A stretch of 64,000 bases of DNA from Paraspadella gotoi (Eukaryota; Chaetognatha): NCBI GenBank assembly GCA_051294375.1, contig CM119265.1, forward strand, positions 27,380,839 through 27,444,838. Direction: 5' to 3'. Both the position numbers and the translations under genes were made by a program. Of the stretch, positions 12,140-24,345 are shown piece after piece. The notes below the pieces were generated by a model. The model searched no databases. It was not told where the DNA came from and was given only the letters and a program-made list of their open reading frames with translations. Position 1 is the stretch's first letter, and every line of letters starts with the position of its first letter.

Positions 12140-15100
12140 CTTACCTCTATTGGAGTTCACAATTTTTTTGCAGCGGTCAAAATACTCATCTCGACTGAGA
12201 CTCACAACCCATTGCACGCATCGAATCAGCTTCACAGCCACATTCACACACATCGACATCACAATGCAAAGCAACATCACAAGCATCGGAATCACGTGCA
12301 CAACAGACATTCACAAGCATCAAATCACTGCACAAAGCAACATTATACAGGCGTCGGACTCTTTTTCACTTCTCAATTTTTTTCCATCGCCAACGTTTTT
12401 CTCGCATTTGCTCATAGTCATTAACGTATCCCCGGCACCCCTGCATCCATCCACACTCCATCCCTGCATTCTCACCTCCATGCATCCTCCAACCTCTCCC
12501 TGCGCACCCCTCTTAGCAGACATAAATATTCCCAACTTCACTTTCACGCATAGTTTAAAAAACATAAAAAGGGAAAAGATGAGAGACTTCGTAATCACTC
12601 GGATGATATAAGTTGTTTGTCACGTCGAACGTAGCCGGACTGTCACACGTTTGGGCTCTGTCGATTGTCACGTTTGAAACTGGCAAAGCTTCGTTCCATC
12701 AAAGCTTGTCTATAGTTCTATCACAATGCTTGTCACGTTTCGTGATTTGAGCGTTTCTACGTTCGGAAGGCAGGGTTGCAACGACTTCGTCACGTTGAGG
12801 TAGGCACATGCTTATCTCATTCGCGAGTGTACGTTCGATGCGTTTCTACGTTTGGGCCATGGTTGACACGCTTGTACGTTGGTGCTGTACACTCGGACTG
12901 CAGATGCTTGTCACGTTCCGACGCTCGAACGTTCATCCCACGTTTCTCGCTTTAAGCGGTTCGGATGAAGTCGTAACTCAGCGATTTTTTCCTTTTTTTT
13001 TGACATTCATGTTTTTGTTTTTTTTAGAGAAATCTAGGAGGTAGATTGAAAAGGAAGATAAGCAATTAGCAAAAAATGCAATCAATCATATAGTCAAATA
13101 GAAGATGATATTTATAAATGCTGATATTTTTGGTTTCCAATTTCAAGAACAAGATTGTAAATAATTGACAAGTGATATATAGGCGCAATCACGCATAAAA
13201 CGGCGGTATATTTTTTTCGGCAATCCGAGTAAACAAAAGAATTTTCGGAAATGCTTCTTTACCGTGCTTTTTTAAATTTCAGAATCTTTTTTTTAAATTT
13301 CTTTTTCCATTAATTATTTTTTTAACTTCTTTCTCAATTTTTTTTCCACAATTAAATTCCTAACTTACCTCATTTGCATAAAAAAGATTTTTATTCACAA
13401 AAAGATAGACGAGAATCTCGCTTAAAAAAAAATCAACATTTTTTCTAATAGAGGATTTTCCAGTTAAAATCTGACTACACAAATGCAAAACGAGATTGCC
13501 AGAAATCTCGGCGTAAAAACAGTTGTTAAAACACACGATTCCAATTAGGCTTATATCTTAAGAGCTACGCCAAATTCGTCTTATGGCAATTTCATAAAGG
13601 ATCTAATATCAAACAAGCCAGGGCGAAAATGCACTAGTCATTCCGGAGATTTTCAAACCTTGTTTTTCTATAGAAAATAAAAGGGAAATTTGCGCTTTTC
13701 AAAAATTGTACGGAGGTAGGTATGTAACATTTATAAATATTACTTCGAATTTTGAGATTACAAAAGCCTCTTGTTCAAAGCTTGCCAAATTTCTTCTCTT
13801 TCATTATCCTGACAACTCTTCAATGTAAACCAACATTCTAAGTCCATTGGTACTCTGAGTTTCGACAACATGTGAAATTTTTATTTAATAAGAAATTAAA
13901 AAGGAAGGTTGAGAGAAAAAACTGATTTTTCCTGATATCTCTTGAAGGAACAAGATACACGGGATGGCAATGTACCAAAATGAAAGCCATCAATCATTAG
14001 GCACATACAAGTTACAATATTGAATTATTTTTGCTGAAACCTCTTTACAGGGTGCAGATGTCCCAAAACTAAGTCAAAATTATAATTGAAATTTTAAAAC
14101 TAATGGAACCCATAAAAATAAATGAAAATTAAAATTACCTTTTTGTGATTCTGAAAGAAAAAGGGCTAAATTGCTACTATAGTAAAACTTTAAAGTTTTT
14201 TTGGATAAAGAAAATAATTTTTTTTTCACTTAAATCTTTGCTTCCACTGTATTACCAAGCATAGCTTACAAATTTACAAAAATTTATTTCACCCCATGCA
14301 CAGCCTAACTATCTATCTTTCCTTTTCCCCGCAAAAGCAACCATAATATTTATATGTTACGAGAACAGGAATGTTTACTGAATGAAGACTGGAGGACGTT
14401 CAACTACTTTCACTTTTAATGTAATTTTTCAATAATTACAATAGGCGAATCCTTTTTAATTATTTAACTCTACGGCTTCACAAGACATTATACTTATAAT
14501 ATCAATGTTAATTTTACTTCAATTACTATTTTTTTACGCAGATCATTAAATTACAAGAAAGTTATGGGATTCCCTTCGCGTAAGAAAAAAAAATTAACTA
14601 GCGGATTATAAGTTATGTAAGAGGAAGTTCAGAATCGGCGAAATCTTAAAAGTGCAGAGATTAGGAAGCCCGCTATAGAAAAGAGCAGTGACTTTTATTT
14701 CATTATATTTGTTAATATCGATAGATGTGGAATGACGGAATATTGTAAATCTCAAGTTTCGCTTTAATCGGACCTCAACATTGTGAGAAATCTTAGGAAA
14801 CCCATCAAATTCCACCCCTTTCTTTTCAACATTCTCGCCTTTAAGTTTTCGCCGATTCTTGACTTCCTACTTACACAACTATATAATTCGCAAGTTAATT
14901 TTTTTTTCTTAAACAGAGCGAAGGGAATCATACTTTCTGTTATTTTATTTGATTTCTGCGTAAAAATATAATGAATAACATTAACATTGGGATATTATGA
15001 ACGTAAAATGTCTTGTGAAGCCGTGAGAGCTTAAAATAATTAAAAGATTCGAGCCTTTTTATATATTGAAAAAAATAGAGCATTAAAGTGAAAAGTAAGC

Positions 15101-17250
15101 TTGAACGTCTTCCAGCTCATTCATGTAACATCCCTGTTCTCTTAACATAAAATAATGGTTTACTTTTTGCTAGATGGAAAAGAAGATAAAATAGTTAGGC
15201 TTTTGATGGGTTAATAATATTTTGTAGAATTTTGTCAAGCATTGCTTTTGTAAATCAGTGAAGCAAATATTTAAGTGAAAAAAATTATATTTCTGTTATC
15301 AAAACTTTAAAGTTTTTCTATTAGTACAATTTTAGCCTTTTTCTTTTCAGAATTCACTAAAAAGAATTTATTTTCATTTATTTTTATGGGGTTTCATAGT
15401 TTTAAAATTCATTTATATTTTGACTTGTCTTGACACTCACCCTAGTTAAGAGGTTTCAGCAAAAATAAATTCTAATATTGTAAACTTGTACTGTGCCTAA
15501 TCGTTATGCTTTCATCTTTGGTACTATTGCTATCCCATGTATCTTTGTTCCTTCAAAGATATCAGGACAAAAATGCAGTTTTTTCTCTCAACCTTTCCTT
15601 TTAATTCTTATTAATAAAAATTTCCTGTTGTCAAACCGACCAATGGACTTTACAATTGTGGATTTACTATGACAGAGTTGGTCAATAATGAAAAGGAAAA
15701 ATTTGGCAAGCTCTAGAACCAAGAGGACTTTTTAAATCTCAACAATTCGAGTAATATTTATATGTAACCATTACCCTGCCCGTTTAACCAATTTTGAAAA
15801 GCAAAATTTCCCTTTCATATTCATATAAGTAAAAACAAGGTTTGAAAAATTCTCCGGAGATGACTAGTGCATTTCCCTGCGGCTATGTTTGACATTAAAT
15901 CCTTTATCAAATTGCCATAAGAACGAAATTTGGCTAGCTCTTAGATATACGCTTATCGGAATCGTGTGTTTTTTACAACTGTTTTTTACCGAATTTTCTG
16001 CAATCTCGATTGCAATTTGGGTACGTCAGATTTTACGGAATCTCATTTAGAAAATGTTTGAATTTTTTTTTAACGCGAGATTTCGTCTACGAGAATGTTG
16101 AAAAAAAGGGGTGGATTTTGATGGGTTTCCTAAGATTTCTCACATGTGAGCCGATTAAAGCAACTTGAGATTATACAATCATATTCCGTTCTTCCACATC
16201 TATCGATATAAAAATATAAGGGAAAAAAAGTCACTGGCTTCTTTTTCTTAGCGGCTTCCTACAAATATCAGATTGGTTTATTTTCATTAGACATTGCATT
16301 TCTAAATTCAAATCTTTCCTATGGTAAGAAAGAGTTAGTTTAAGAATGAGGAGGATGAGGAGGCTGAAGGAGATGAGTTAGATGAAAATCATGAGAGAGA
16401 GGAGTGAGAGAGAGACAGTGAGAGGAGAAAGAAGAGAAGAGACTCTCAAAACTTCTTCAAAAGCAATGTCTTAGATAGTCTATGTTGCCGTGTACCATTG
16501 TCAGCAGAATATTGGAGTCGGTATCGAATAGAATCTAAAATCTTTATGTAAAAACGACAGGAATTTATCGAAAAGGAAAGTAAAACAATAAAATACGTTC
16601 TCAGGATTTTCAAAAAGGACTTTGTCATTTCGTGACGGCCATACTGAGACATATCCTAAATTTCAGTAACCAGTTGAAAGGTTCTTTTAATCCTCTTGAC
16701 ATTCTCCGTATTCGAACAAAAAAAAATTTTAGGGAAATTAATAAACGAAAGAAAAGATGACTGAATCTCGAAATTCCAACGCGGGTAAACGTTAAACTAT
16801 TACCTTTTCGCGCATTTTACCCCGTTTTCATGCGTGATCAACTTAACAGTATCAAATAAAATCCTTTTGTGAGACGAAATTAATGATAATAATTAAAGAG
16901 GTTTTCATAATGATAAATTAAATAAACCATGCACAATATTATAGTGTTATCAGTTATTTTTTATGGTTATATTACTTCCGTATTTATATTTATAGTAAAC
17001 GACGTTCTTACAATAAATCAGGAATAACCGAACAGTTTATACAAATGGCGCATTGGCCGGTTAGTCGCCGCAACGCACAAGGCTCAAATGTATATGATCG
17101 AATCCAGATTGCTCCTTAAGAGCTTAGTCAAATCAAACTTATTTCAAAGAAACGAAATGTGTTTGTTCAATTCTTCATCGCAAGTTATTTTCGATCCATT
17201 TTTCCCACACCAAAGACTGACCGACCGAGATTCCAATTCAATAATTAAAC
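12140..17250. repeat. Large duplicated block, copy 2
   Basis: Second copy of 4435-9420. At its left end (12140-13100) the 33-bp repeats and GTCACGTTC repeats of copy 1 reappear with scattered one-base indels. At its right end (16741-17250) the same pattern of small indels returns. The error-like pattern suggests unpolished long-read sequence outside the identical core. No gene is seen. Confidence 0.88.
13185..16845. mobile_element. Foldback (long inverted repeat) element, copy 2
   Basis: Same A-B-A'-B' structure as 5362-9022, shifted by 7823. It is identical up to 16740, after which the right terminal repeat carries a one-base insertion (CCCGTTTTCATGCGTGATC). Confidence 0.75.
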
Positions 17251-17359
17251 TTTCTTTTTTCTCTTATCCAGAAAATAAAAAAAAATGAATCGGTTTTTCA
17301 TTTTTTCGATATCGAAAACTTGATGCTAGTTGCANNNNNNNNNNNNNNNNNNNNNNNNN

Positions 17360-17398
<39 letters not shown>

Positions 17399-17509
17399 CG
17401 ACCAAACTCTTCTTATTTGACTTCTCACTCTCCGCATCAATCGTCTCTCTCTCTATCTCGCTCTCCCCCCTCCCCCCTCTAAGAAATAAACAAAAAATAA
17501 TAATCAAAG

Positions 17510-17720
17510 ATGGCGGCGACTCGTTGGCCGTTAGCCTCGATCTGGCGCGACGGCGCCCTCTTCGTCGTCGTCTTCGTCGCCGTCGTCTTCGTCGTCGTCC
17601 TCGTTCTTCTTCTCGTCGGTGGAGGAATCGCGCTGCTGCTGATCCTTGGCGGCGGCGGCGGCGGCGGCGCTGCTGCGGAGGCGGAGTGGATCGACAGGAT
17701 GGATCCTTGGAAATCGAGGT
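17510..17720 (+). CDS. Possible first exon with signal-anchor / signal peptide
   Basis: The ATG at 17510 has a good context (AAAG before ATGGCG). It is followed by WPLASIWRDG and about 35 hydrophobic residues, Val/Leu/Phe then Gly/Ala-rich, much of it encoded by GTC repeats. It ends with AEWIDRMDPWKS and a strong donor TCGAG|GTGAAG in phase 2. It would suit the signal peptide or anchor of the Ig gene 1.5 kb downstream. However, the phase-2 exit does not match the phase-1 entry of the exon at 19252. A weaker donor inside it (GTCG|GTGGAG, near 17616) would match. Either an unseen exon lies between or this belongs to another transcript. A MITE starts 34 bp after the donor. Confidence 0.35.
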
Positions 17721-17753
17721 GAAGTGAGGGGGCCGAGGGAAGAAGGATGAGTG

Positions 17754-18033
17754 GGCACTGTTCTCGTAAAGCCCCCTATTTCCCTAATCCCAGATATTAT
17801 TTTTACCCCGAAAAATTTTATGCTAATTTTTTAACGAAATCTTTATTTTATTCATTAACCCTGACCCCATATTAATCCCTAATATTTTGTCCTAATACCA
17901 AACTCTTTCCCTAAACCTTTTCCTCATCCCTAACCATAATCCGTAACTCAAACCCTTAATATAATTTTTTAAACTAAATATTAACTAAATTCTGAATTTA
18001 GGCTGAAATGAGAAAGATTTGCAAAATATGGCC
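17754..18033 (+). mobile_element. MITE family M1, copy 1
   Basis: The left end is GGCACTGTTCTCGTAAAGCCCC followed by TATTTCCC; the right end is GAAATGAGAAAGATTTGCAA then AATATGGCC, a diverged inverted match. The interior is CCCTAA/AACCCT-like (ATTAACCCTGACCCC, CCCTAAACC, CATCCCTAACC). The pattern is shared with three other copies. This is the most diverged one. Confidence 0.55.
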
Positions 18034-18313
18034 AAACAACTTTGAGTAAGAAAAAAAAAGGAACAGAAAAATGGGCGATAATTTTAATAATATTATTGCC
18101 TCATTTTTTGCCAAACGGAAAGAACAGATTAAAAACTTAACAACGACAACGATAAAGTTATAAGCATAAGTTAAAAAAAGAAATATGAAAAAAATACCAA
18201 TCGATCTTCTATATAAAACTGACCGACGCATCGCCAGGCTTCGCCACCTGCTTTGCATCTGTGGTCGTCGATTCATTTTTTTTTAAGTTTAACGACATTT
18301 GTTGTTTTTTTTT

Positions 18314-18341
18314 GCTCACACACGCTTTTCTGTGTGTGAGC
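18314..18341 (+). other. Perfect 10-bp stem hairpin
   Basis: GCTCACACAC, then an 8-nt loop, then GTGTGTGAGC. It follows a T tract and could be the end of a mobile element or a transcript structure. No further context. Confidence 0.6.
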
Positions 18342-18419
18342 GTTTCCGGTGTGTGGCGCGGTCTCTGGCCTTTGTTAGCGTCTAGTCTTTAAGTTAATAT
18401 TTAAGTATTTTTAAAATAG

Positions 18420-19168
18420 GGACACCTTTTTCTTTACTTTACTTTACTTTACTATTTCCCTATTACTTTACATCACTTTACAACATTTCTTTAACTTACT
18501 AATTTATTTTTCTTCGCTATGTTCCTTCGACTTATTTCCCTTCACATTTACTTAACTTACTTTTTCTCTTTCCTCGACCTTACCCTCGACATCATTTCCG
18601 ATTACCTTCGACCTTACCTATTCTTTCCGTCCCAAACTTCAGCTTCGATTTCTCAGAAATCGTCACTCGTCTTTTTCTTCTTCCTTTCAATTCACAATCG
18701 GTTATTTCTCTTTTCTTAATTTTTTTTCCTTTTTCTCATTTCCTCCATTTCAAAACTTTTCTCTTCTCTTTCTTCTCGATTTTTTATTCTTCCCTCCTTT
18801 TTTCCATTCCTTTCCTTTCTTTCCTTTTCTCCTTTTTCTTTCCTTTTCCTCCCTTTTCCTTCCTCAAAGTCTCGCTTTTCAATTCTTCCCTCCTTTTTTC
18901 CTTTCCTTTCCTCTCTTTCCTTTTCTCCTTTTTTCTTTCCTTTTCCTCCCTTTTCCTTCCTCAATGTCTCTCTTTTCAATTCTTCCCTCCTTTTTTCCTT
19001 TCCTTTCCCTTTCCTTTCTTTCCTTTTCCTCCTTCCTCCTTTTTCCATTTCCGACCTCGACGTCTCGTGTCCTTCTCATTTTAACCTTTCCCTCATTTTT
19101 TCCCCTTTTCCTCCTACTCTTCCTCCGTCCTCTTCTATTTCCTCCCTCCCTCTCTCTTTTCTTCACTC

Positions 19169-19205
<37 letters not shown>

Positions 19206-19250
19206 CTCTCTTCTTCTCTCTCTCTCTCTCTCTCTCTTCTTCTTTCTCTA
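18420..19250. repeat. Pyrimidine-rich stretch before Ig exon
   Basis: (CTTTA)n at about 18437-18452, then TTCC/CCTTTTCC tandem sequence with a period near 100 (18780-19030), then (CT)n up to the acceptor at 19251. The purine-rich minus ORFs are artefacts. The final CT array serves as the polypyrimidine tract of the Ig exon. Confidence 0.7.
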
Positions 19251-19251
19251 G

Positions 19252-19764
19252 ATCGCCCGTCTCGACGCTCGTCCCGAGCTCAAGCGGAATTATCACGTCG
19301 TGCGTCGTCGTCGTCGTCGTGTCTGTCGTCGTCGTCTCGTCGTCGTCGTCGTGCGTTCGTCGTCGCGTCGTCGTCGTCGTCGTCCCTCTCATCGTCGCCC
19401 TCATCGTCGTCGTTCCCGTCGTCGCTCTCCGACGCCGCCTCGGAACGATTACCGCGATATGCAAATGAGATTAAGGCGTCAGGACGCGAGCGGCGTTCGA
19501 CGGGAATTAAAATGACGCTGGCGCCGATCGCCGTCTTGGCGGGATTCGGCGATGGAGACGGCGTCAAAGATGGCGTCAGGGATGGCACAGGCGTCAGGGA
19601 TGGCAACGATGGCTTTAAAGCCCACGTGGCTCGAGGCGATAACGTCGGCGGCGACTACAACAACAACAACAACAACAACAACTATAACAAGAACCTCGGA
19701 TCTATAAAACGATTTCACAAAGTGGCGTTGCTCGGGTCCACGGTCACGCTCGAATGCGTCACAG
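19252..19764 (+). CDS. Immunoglobulin-superfamily protein, exon with start of an Ig domain
   Basis: The frame is open from the acceptor TTTCTCTAG (after about 90 bp of CT tract) to the donor ACAG|GTCAAA, entering and leaving in phase 1. The first 80 or so residues are Ser/Arg low complexity from TCG/CGT repeats. They are followed by ERLPRYANEIKASGRERR, a Gly/Asp-rich stretch (GDGDGVKDGVRDGTGVRDG) and a run of eight Asn. The end is the B-strand of an Ig domain: HKVALLGSTVTLECVT, with the first Ig cysteine. Splicing to 27228 in the same frame continues the domain. An internal ATG at 19512 could be a start, but the frame stays open upstream of it. Ig-superfamily proteins of this kind act at the cell surface in adhesion or recognition (family knowledge). 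The donor lacks the usual +5 G, so the exact 3' border is less sure than the frame. Confidence 0.62.
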
Positions 19765-19937
19765 GTCAAAACAAAACATTTCTTGTTTTCTCGTTTTGTG
19801 TTTTTGTTTTTTTGATGTTGTTGTTGTTTCTGTTGTTGTTGATGTAGTTGTTGTTTTGGACGTAGTTGATGTCTGATGATTTGATTTGTGGTTTTCTTTT
19901 GTTTGTGTATAAAACGTCAAAGTCTCTGGAGCCTTGA

Positions 19938-19973
<36 letters not shown>

Positions 19974-20340
19974 TTTCTCTCTCTCTCTCCACCACCCCCC
20001 CTTTCTCTAATGTGCTGCCCTCTTCCACGACATTTTCTGTCCTTTCATTTTCTCCTTTTTTCGCCCCCAGGCGACGAAAAAACAAAAGACAATCTAATTT
20101 TCTCTTTCTTTCTTTTTTCTTTTCTCTCACTTTTTCTTCTTCTCAGGAGACATAATTGTTCCTTCTCCTGTCCCGAGTCTCCAGATAGAAAATCTCCGTT
20201 TCAAGATTTTCTACTTTGTTTTCTCCTTTGTTTTCTCTTTTGTTTTCTTTTACCTCTTTGTTTTCTTTTTTGTTTTTCCGATTTAAAAAAAAAACTTATC
20301 CTCGGTGTCGATTTTGTCCTTTTTTGTCACTTGAATTTTT

Positions 20341-20686
20341 GGCCTATTTTACCAAAGCGCCTGATTTCATTTAAAATTAAGGTAAAGGATTAGGTAAAAG
20401 AATGGCTGAACAATTAGGGTTGGGAATAAGGCTAATAATTAGGGTTACGGATTTTGGTTAGAGAAAAGGGTTTAAGGACTTGGGTTTAATGTGAGGGATT
20501 TGGATTAAGGATTAACTTTTAAAATTTTAAGATTAACATTATAGATTAGGGTTAAATGTTAGGGTTAAAATTATCATCGCAGGAGAATAAATTCAAAATA
20601 GAAATGGATTAAAGGATCTGGCAAACTGCACAAAAACGAATTAGGTATTAGGGATTAGAAATGGGATGCTTTTGGAAAAGAGAGCC
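20341..20686 (+). mobile_element. MITE family M1, copy 2
   Basis: The left terminus is GGCCTATTTTACCAAAGCGC then CTGATTTCATTT. The right terminus is AAATGGGATGCTTTTGGAAA then AGAGCC, an inverted match. It is flanked by GAATTTTT on both sides, an apparent 8-bp target duplication of the hAT type. The interior has many TTAGGG-like words (TTAGGGTTGGG, TTAGGGTTACGG, TTAGGGTTAAA). Confidence 0.7.
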
Positions 20687-21046
20687 GAATTTTTTGGGCT
20701 AATTTTCACATTTTTCGACGAAACTTTTCGTGACGGCATGTTTTTTTTTCCCTTAGAGAGTATTACCAGGTTTCTTTTTCAGTCTTGCTATATTTTTTTC
20801 CCTTTTTTTTACCCTTTTTTCATTGACAATTTATGCCATTTTTTCCATTTGTCATCTTTTTTCGGAATAGATATTCACACACTTTCTTTCCTTTCCTTTC
20901 CTTCTTTCTTTTTTCCTTTATTCCTTCACCTTCCTTTCCTTTTCTTTCCTCCTTTTTCTTTCTTTCCTTTAGTTTATTTCCTTTCCTTTCCTTTTTTAAC
21001 TCTCTTTCCTTAAATTTCTTTCTTTCCTTAAATTTATTTCTTTATT

Positions 21047-21082
<36 letters not shown>

Positions 21083-21574
21083 AGTTTCATTCATTCTTTC
21101 TCTGTTTCTTAGTTTTATTCATTCTTTCTTTCTTTCTTTCTTTGTTTCTTTCTTTCCTTATCTCTTTCTTTCTTTCTTTCTTTCTTTTTGTCTTTTTTCT
21201 TTCTTTTCTTTCCTTCTTTTTCTTTCTCTTCTTTTCACTTTCCATTCAAATTCACATCTTAATTAGTATGCGAATTTCAGAGATAATCACTCGCACGTCT
21301 CAACTGAACACAGAATTTTGAATTCAACTCGAAAAAAAATTATTTGTTTTTTTCTCTCCTCTGTTTTTTTTTTTTGCAACCACTAAAAAATAATTAGCGA
21401 ATTGCGTTTATCAATACGAGACAATAAGTGAATTCACAATAAGTGAATTCACTGCGTGTGTGAGATTCACCTTTTCTCTGGAGCGAAATGAAGTGAAAAG
21501 AATATTATGCAGGGATGGGCTTCAAAATTTATCACTTTATTTAAATGAGTAAGATAATTTTCAATCATTTATAA

Positions 21575-21932
21575 AAGAGCTGGAATGTAAATTAATTGAA
21601 AGAATTCATAAAAATATGAGACAACTTCATTGACATGGAAGCCTGGTACTCAGGGAGTGAATAAACAAGACTGTGAGAGAATCTTAATTGAAAGCATGTC
21701 GTGCCTTGCTATTTTATTAACTTGTAAGAGGGGTGTATGCTATCTCGCTATAACTTGTCTCTGAGGTATGTATCTACTTATGGTAAGGCTATATCTATGC
21801 TCTCGTTAGGGAAAAGAGTTAAGTAGTGTGAGGATGTATATTGGTAATAGGGAAACAGTCAAAAGTCAGAAACAAGAAAGCTTATTTATTTTATAAACTG
21901 ATTTAAGCGTTTTATATTGGTTGCACCAATTT
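21575..21932 (-). mobile_element. Dispersed element family R1, copy
   Basis: In reverse orientation it shares with 63285-63540 and 40109-40353 the words GAAGCCTGGTACTCAGGGAG, GTGAATAAACAAGACTGTGA and, at its right end, ATTGGTTGCACCAATTT. It carries extra sequence in its middle relative to the roughly 250-bp copies. Confidence 0.6.
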
Positions 21933-22025
21933 GATATGCAACGTAAAAAATTTCGTCGTTGCAGAAGCGAAGAAGAAACGACGCGCGACTCTTGAGGTCA
22001 CGTGACTAGGAGGGTGACAGATGGG

Positions 22026-22095
22026 CGGTTCTTCCGATGTTCAGTTGCTTATCGGTCACCGGTGACCGATAGGCAACTGAACATCGGAAGAACCG
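22026..22095. other. 70-bp near-perfect palindrome
   Basis: 35-bp arms meet at 22060/22061 (centre GGTCACC|GGTGACC) with one mismatch (22049/22072). The arms run from CGGTTCTTCCGATGTTCAG to CTGAACATCGGAAGAACCG. It would form a cruciform or a 35-bp RNA hairpin without a loop. It lies in the Ig intron. Confidence 0.92.
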
Positions 22096-22704
22096 ACCAA
22101 GTAATGATATAGGAGAAGAGAGAGGTTAGGAGAAAGGTTAAGGTAGAGAGGAAAGGTTGGGAAGAGAGGAGAAGAGGAGTGAGGAATTAACAATTTTTTC
22201 TCTTCCTACTTCTATTTCTTTCTTACTTCCTTTTTCTTCTTTCTCCTTTCTTCCTTTTCTTCTTTTTTTCCTCCTACTTCTTTACTTCTTCTTCCTCCTT
22301 CTTCTTTTTCTTTTTTACCCCCCTTTTTCTTCTTCCCTTTCCACCTCCTCCTTTCCTCCTCCTCCCTTCTTTCCTCCTAATTCTTCCTTTCCTTCTCCTT
22401 CTTCCCCCTTTCCTCCTTTTCCTTTCCTCCTCCTCCTCCTCCTCCTCCTCCTCTTTTCCTTCTCATTTCTCCTTTTCTCCTCTCGTCTACTCTTCATTTT
22501 TAATTCTCAGTTTTCATCTCTCACTCTCCAATCTTTCCTCATCTGCTTATCTCTTTCCTTTTCTCTTCCTTTCCTTACCATTTTTGTCCTATGCCTTACC
22601 CTCTTTCCACCTCTCATCCACTCATTCCCATTCATTGCCTAACTTACCGTTTTGGTCTTTCTCTCTCTCTTCTCTCCATCTCTCTCTTCTCTCTCTCCTC
22701 TCTC

Positions 22705-22756
<52 letters not shown>

Positions 22757-22829
22757 CATCGAATCGAATCAAAAAAAGTTCCGACTATGAATCACCTTTA
22801 ATTTCTCCGTTTGGTGCCACTCATAATCT

Positions 22830-23110
22830 CCTTTCCCATATATGGCGTTTGCCACTCACTTGCAATACGATCCGATACGCGTCTTATTGCAATGCCATCC
22901 GCATGCAATGGCACCGCTACAGACTTCCAATGCCATTGCAACTGGCATGCAATACAATTTAGACCCATAGTAAATGGCATCACCATACGCCAGAAATACA
23001 ATTGCTAATCACGGACGATGTCATTGCCGAACGAGTTAACCGCAATCGCCACCTACATGCGATGGGATTGCCACCCGCATCCAATGGCAACGCCATCCGC
23101 ATGCCCTCTT
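22830..23110. repeat. Degenerate repeat of GCATGCAATGGCA words
   Basis: Words such as TGCAATGGCA, CCATCCGCATGC, TGCCATTGCAACTGGCATGC and ACCCGCATCCAATGGC recur on both strands over about 280 bp. It is a degenerate, partly palindromic array. Open frames on both strands follow from the lack of stops in this word set. Confidence 0.55.
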
Positions 23111-23329
23111 CCAACTGCTCACACCCTCGTCCTATGCCCGCAATCGAATTCGCAATTTACGAGGCAGATTTTATTGAGGCACCAAAAAATCTAGATGGCG
23201 ATTCTGTAGCAACGAAGATTCGTTTGCCAACGAACGAGAAGACCGAACAAGTGAACGAACGAACGAATGAACGAATGAAATAATAAACGAGCGAACAAAC
23301 AAAAGTAGGATAAACAAATGAATGAAAAA

Positions 23330-24345
23330 AAGGAATGAATGAAGGATAAAGACAAAGATATTTCTTGAGAATGGAAGGAAGATGAAAAGGAAAGAAGGAA
23401 AGAAGGAGAGAATGAGAGAAGGAAGGAAAAAAGGAAGGAAGGAGAAAAGGAAAAGAGGGAGGAAGGAGAGAAGAAGAGAAAACCAATAAATGTCACATTT
23501 TTTTCAAATCGCTTCTTTTTAGTTGTGAGGATTTTTGTTACGATTTTTCTTAGTCTTGGTATCGAATGGAAAAAGTAAAGAGAAATATTTCGAGTGTAAA
23601 AAGCAACTGTTTTTGATGTGAGGAAAATCGAAAAGAAAAAAAAATTATAGAGAAAGAAAACAAATATAAAGCATTCGAGGGAAAAAGAAAAAAACATGAA
23701 AACGAAATATAAAAGAAAAAAATGATATCGGACGAAACAAAAGAGAAACAAGAAAGAAAAATAAAAGGAAAAAGGAAACATAAGATGTAAAAGGAAAGAA
23801 AAATAAATGATTGGAAAAGCAGAAAATAAGCCAATGGGGAAAAAGTAGGGAAGGGGGGGGAGAAATTAGCCAACGGCGGGAAAGAAAAAATAAATAATTG
23901 GAGAAGAGAAAAAAAGTGAAGGAAGGAAAAAAAAGGAAAGAATTGAGTTAAAGAAATAATAAAGTGAGAAGAGGAAAGAAAAATGGTAGGAGGGGAAGAA
24001 ACCTAAATGAGTGGAGGAAAGGAAAGAAAAAGAGTGGAGGAAAGAAAGAAAATGAGTGAATGAAAGGAAATAAAATATTTGAGAAAAAGAAAAGAAATGA
24101 GTGAAGGAAAGGAAAGAAATTATTGGAGGAAATGAAAGTAATTAGTGGAGGAAAGGAAAGAAATGAGTGAAGGAAAGGAAATAAATGAGTGGAGAAAAGA
24201 AAAGAAAATCAGTGGAGGTAAGGAAATCAATTAATAAAGGAAAGGAAAGAAAATGAGTGGTAGAAAGAAAAGAAAATAAGTGGAGGAAAGGAAAGAAATG
24301 AGAAATGGAAAGAAGAAATAAGTGATTAGAGAAAGGATAAAAGGT
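23330..24345. repeat. GA-rich degenerate minisatellite
   Basis: GGAAAGGAAAGAAATGAGTG-type units recur from about 24000 to 24310. Upstream is general purine-rich low complexity. (GTGAAT)n follows at 24381-24404. No gene. Confidence 0.7.

Noticed and set aside
19952-20400. ORFs after the Ig exon
   Set aside because: CT arrays and TTTTC pyrimidine sequence in the intron. No splice support.
20400-20600. Interstitial telomere repeat
   Set aside because: TTAGGG-like words are irregular and bounded by the inverted ends of a MITE shared with three other loci, so a mobile element explains them better.
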